Origin: Pseudomonadota bacterium
GTDB taxonomy: Bacteria; Myxococcota_A; UBA796; SXON01
DNA: 8,158 nt
Assembly (NCBI GenBank): GCA_005776735.1
Contig: SXOM01000054.1
Location: forward strand, 1 to 8,158
Direction of reading: 5' to 3'
The notes beneath the pieces were generated by a model that was not told the origin of the DNA, did no database searches, and worked only from the letters and a program-made list of their open reading frames with translations. Made by a program: the position numbers and the translations under genes. Each line of letters begins with the position of its first letter. Positions within the stretch are counted from its first letter, which is position 1. Shown here one piece after another: positions 6,150 to 8,158 of this stretch.

Positions 6150-6895
6150 CGGGGCTCCGGGAGGATGCCGCCCGCGCGGCACAGGCGTCGGGCGGGCGCG
6201 CTCTGCACGTCGGCGAGCGCGTCGATGGCGACATCTTCGACCACCCGACCGGCGTGCAGGAAGACCAGGCGGCTGCAGACGCGCCGCGCGAGCAACAGGT
6301 CGTGGGTCACCAGCACCAGCGCGCGGTCGGGCGCACGCTCGCCGAGGAGCTGGTCGAGCAGCTCCCCCTTGCGCGCCGCGTCCAGGCCCGCGGTGGGCTC
6401 GTCCGCCAGGACGATTCGCGGCTCGGCGAGCGACAGCGCGGCGAGGCCGACGCGGCGCTGGTCGCCGCCGCTGAGCGCGCCAGGGAGCGCATCGCGGCGG
6501 TGCACCAGGCCGTACGCGGCGAGCGCCGCTTCGACCCGCTCGGGGTGGTCGGGCTGGTGCACCCGGGCCGACTCCCGCAGCCAGCCCTCGACCGTGAGCC
6601 GGGGGTTGAGCGCGGCCGCGGCGTCCTGGACGAGGAGCTGGGCGCGCGGGGGCGGCCGGCCGGCGATCGCCGGGTCGACCCCGAGCAGGCGCACGCTCCC
6701 CCCGGCCCGGGGCACAAGCCCACAGGCGGCCCGCAGGAGCGAGGTCGTGCCGCAGCCGCTCTCGCCGACCAGGCCGACGACCTCGCCGCCGCGGACGACC
6801 AGGTCGACCTCGTCGACCGCGACCGTGGGCGGTCGGAGGCTCCACGGCCGGCGGTGTACGACCCGGAGCGAACGGACCTCGAGGAGCGGCGTCAT
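6146..6895 (-). CDS. ABC transporter ATPase, Dpp/Opp/Nik type (second ATPase), with altered Walker A
   Basis: This 249-residue nucleotide-binding subunit belongs to a peptide/nickel-class ABC transporter at the inner membrane. The Q-loop (Gln90, LLVQDAAAALNP), signature LSGGDQ (141-146), Walker B IVLADE (Asp165, Glu166), D-loop AGLD (Asp172) and switch His198 (VTHD) are intact. Walker A reads GESGCGTTS (44-52): the invariant Lys is Thr50 (ACG at 6748-6746, one base from AAG). ATP binding in its own Walker A site is therefore expected to be weak or inactive, unless this is a sequence error. ALNPRLTV is typical of DppF/OppF/NikE-like partners. At 249 residues it lacks the C-terminal oligopeptide extension of DppF/OppF and is closer in size to NikE. 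The start ATG 6895 overlaps the previous stop as ATGA. A much longer upstream frame is the shadow of the first ATPase gene. Confidence 0.88.
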   Translation of the reverse strand: MTPLLEVRSLRVVHRRPWSLRPPTVAVDEVDLVVRGGEVVGLVGESGCGTTSLLRAACGLVPRAGGSVRLLGVDPAIAGRPPPRAQLLVQDAAAALNPRLTVEGWLRESARVHQPDHPERVEAALAAYGLVHRRDALPGALSGGDQRRVGLAALSLAEPRIVLADEPTAGLDAARKGELLDQLLGERAPDRALVLVTHDLLLARRVCSRLVFLHAGRVVEDVAIDALADVQSAPARRLCRAGGILPEPR

Positions 6896-7632
6896 CCGAG
6901 CCCCGCCGCCGCGGCGAAGGCGGGCCCCGCGATGCGCGCGGTCGCTTCGACCAGGGCCCGGCCGGGGCCGCGCAACGCGGCCAACGACGGCCCTCGGTCG
7001 ACGATGGCGCCGGCCTCCATGACCAGCACCTCGTCGGCGAGGCCCGGCAACAGGCGCAGGTCGTGGGTGAGCAGGAGCACGCCGACGCCATCGAGCTCGC
7101 GGAGGAGCTGCACGAGCTCGACCTGCAGGTGCGCGACGAGCGCGGAGGTCGGCTCGTCGCAGAGCAGGAACGTGCTCCGGCGCGCCAGCGCCACCGCCAG
7201 CGCGGCGCGTTGGGCCATCCCGCCGGAGAGCTCGTGGGGCCACGCGTCGCCGGCGGCGGCCCCCAGGCCGAGGCGGCGGAGGAGCGCGGGCGCGTCGACC
7301 GTGGCCCCGGCGTGCAGCGCCGCCAGGCGCACCTGGTCGCCCACGGTCCGGAGCGGGTCGAGCGCCGCGCGCGCATCCTGCAGGAGCAGGCCGCAGTGGC
7401 GGCGCACCTCGGCGGCCGAGGCCGGCCTCCCGTCGAGCGTGACCGTCCCGGCCACCCGACCGGGCCGGGTCGGGGCGAGGTCGAGGAGCCCGCGCAGGGT
7501 CATCGACTTTCCCGAGCCGCTGGCGCCCACCAGCGCGACCACGCGGCCGGCGTCGAGGGAGAACGACACGCCGTCGACCAGCCGCCGCTCGCCGTGCGCG
7601 ACGGTCAGCCCGTGCACCGCGAGCGTGCTCAC
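6892..7632 (-). CDS. ABC transporter ATPase, Dpp/Opp/Nik type (first ATPase)
   Basis: This 246-residue nucleotide-binding subunit is paired with the next gene. Walker A is canonical, GASGSGKSM (36-44, Lys42). The Q-loop is LLLQDARAALDP (Gln85), the signature LSGGM (135-139), Walker B FLLCDE (Asp159, Glu160) and the switch His190 (LTHD). The D-loop, usually SALD, reads SALV (163-166): Val166 is GTC at 7137-7135, one base from the Asp codon GAC. The start is GTG 7632, overlapping the permease stop as GTGA. GGAGG lies 4 bases upstream (CCTCC at 7637-7641 on the + strand), and longer in-frame extensions would only read the permease gene out of frame. Size and motifs resemble NikD or a DppD lacking the C-terminal oligopeptide extension. 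The substrate (peptide, metal chelate or other) cannot be read from the ATPase. Confidence 0.9.
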   Translation of the reverse strand: MSTLAVHGLTVAHGERRLVDGVSFSLDAGRVVALVGASGSGKSMTLRGLLDLAPTRPGRVAGTVTLDGRPASAAEVRRHCGLLLQDARAALDPLRTVGDQVRLAALHAGATVDAPALLRRLGLGAAAGDAWPHELSGGMAQRAALAVALARRSTFLLCDEPTSALVAHLQVELVQLLRELDGVGVLLLTHDLRLLPGLADEVLVMEAGAIVDRGPSLAALRGPGRALVEATARIAGPAFAAAAGLG

Positions 7633-8158
7633 CGGGCCTCCGGGTCGTACACCGTGGCCCACAGGGTCAACAGGGTGGCCGCCACCGGCGCCGCCCACGT
7701 CCAGACGTTCGGCGAGCCGCTCCCGACCGCGTGGGCGATCATGTTGCCCCAGGAGGAGGCCGGCTCCGCCACCCCGAAGCTCCCGAGGTACGACAAGGTC
7801 ACGTCGAGCACGAGCACCTGGCCGAGCGTGGCGAGCGCCTCGCGGGCGAGCAGGCCGCGGCCGTTGATCCACACGAGGTGCCACCACAAGACGCGGGCGT
7901 CGGACAGGCCGTGGCCCCGCGCCGCCACCACGAACTCCGCCCCCCGGAGCGCCTGCACGCGGTCGGCCAACGCCGTCGCGGTGGCCGGGAACGCGACCAG
8001 GCCCGCCGCGAGCGCGAGCCCGCCCGGCCCGGGCCCGGTGACCAGGAGCAGGAGCAGCACCAACGCGAGGCCGGGGATGGCCGCGATGGCGGAGAGGCCC
8101 GCACGGAGCGCCACCGCGGGCGCGCCGCCCCACCATCCGATGCCCGCCCCCACGAGCA
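7629..8158 (-). CDS. ABC transporter permease, DppC/OppC-like, C-terminal part
   Basis: This inner-membrane channel subunit is open to the right edge, so its N-terminus is outside the window. A GTG at 8153 is probably internal, because DppC-family proteins have about 270-300 residues and only some 175 are seen here. Numbering from that GTG, several hydrophobic segments are visible (about 19-39, 44-60, 105-124 and 150-169). The coupling (EAA-type) loop is FVVAARGHGLSDARVLWWHL (74-93), which contacts the ATPases. The family hallmark LSYLG followed by PASSWGNMIA (130-140) matches the usual LSFLGLG...PSWG region. The C-terminus is slightly short, ending TVYDPEAR where the family usually has an LRDALDPR-like end. 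It overlaps the first ATPase by four bases. A partner DppB-like permease and a binding protein would be expected further right. Confidence 0.88.
   Translation of the reverse strand, partial: LVGAGIGWWGGAPAVALRAGLSAIAAIPGLALVLLLLLVTGPGPGGLALAAGLVAFPATATALADRVQALRGAEFVVAARGHGLSDARVLWWHLVWINGRGLLAREALATLGQVLVLDVTLSYLGSFGVAEPASSWGNMIAHAVGSGSPNVWTWAAPVAATLLTLWATVYDPEAR

Noticed and set aside
5130..7022. Long + strand frame of 630 codons opposite the TPR/PEGA-like protein and second ATPase
   Set aside because: It reads antisense to genes with clear ABC motifs and has low-complexity Arg/Ala/Gly composition.
6254..7867. Long + strand frame of 537 codons opposite the ABC genes
   Set aside because: It is antisense to canonical Walker B, signature and permease motifs, with no family features of its own.

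Overview
This is a very GC-rich window (codon third positions are almost all G or C) from what looks like a Gram-negative bacterium with a lipoprotein-rich envelope. Base composition, very short lipoprotein signal peptides, and a TPR/PEGA-like outer-envelope protein fit the Myxococcota or a related high-GC 'deltaproteobacterial' lineage. That placement is an inference; no marker gene is present. No RNA gene, mobile element or CRISPR array is visible.

Layout. Positions 1-3653 carry three genes on the + strand: the 3' part (or all) of a small unrecognised gene (2-274); a 742-residue lipoprotein with a long coiled-coil stalk followed by about 24 YadA-like head repeats (325-2553); and a GT4-type glycosyltransferase (2703-3653). 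Positions 3613-8158 carry a tight, co-directional cluster on the - strand. Read 5' to 3' from the right edge it contains a DppC/OppC-like permease (partial), two short Dpp/Opp/Nik-type ABC ATPases, a secreted 382-residue TPR + PEGA-like + probable beta-rich protein, and an arylsulfotransferase-family (ASST) lipoprotein. Three junctions in this cluster are 4-base ATGA/GTGA overlaps, so the genes are probably one translationally coupled operon. The two gene groups converge, and the glycosyltransferase and ASST genes overlap tail to tail by 41 bases.

How the parts may work together. The - strand cluster joins an inner-membrane ABC transporter of the peptide/nickel class to two predicted envelope proteins, one of them related to sulfuryl-transfer enzymes. 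No substrate-binding protein is in view; it may lie beyond the right edge. The two ATPases carry complementary defects, Walker A Lys to Thr in one and D-loop Asp to Val in the other. Both map to the same composite ATP site of the predicted heterodimer, so the transporter would have one canonical and one degenerate site.

The most striking object is the + strand surface protein. It has the parts of a trimeric autotransporter adhesin (coiled-coil stalk, YadA-like beta-roll head) in the opposite order, with an N-terminal lipid anchor replacing the C-terminal beta-barrel anchor.
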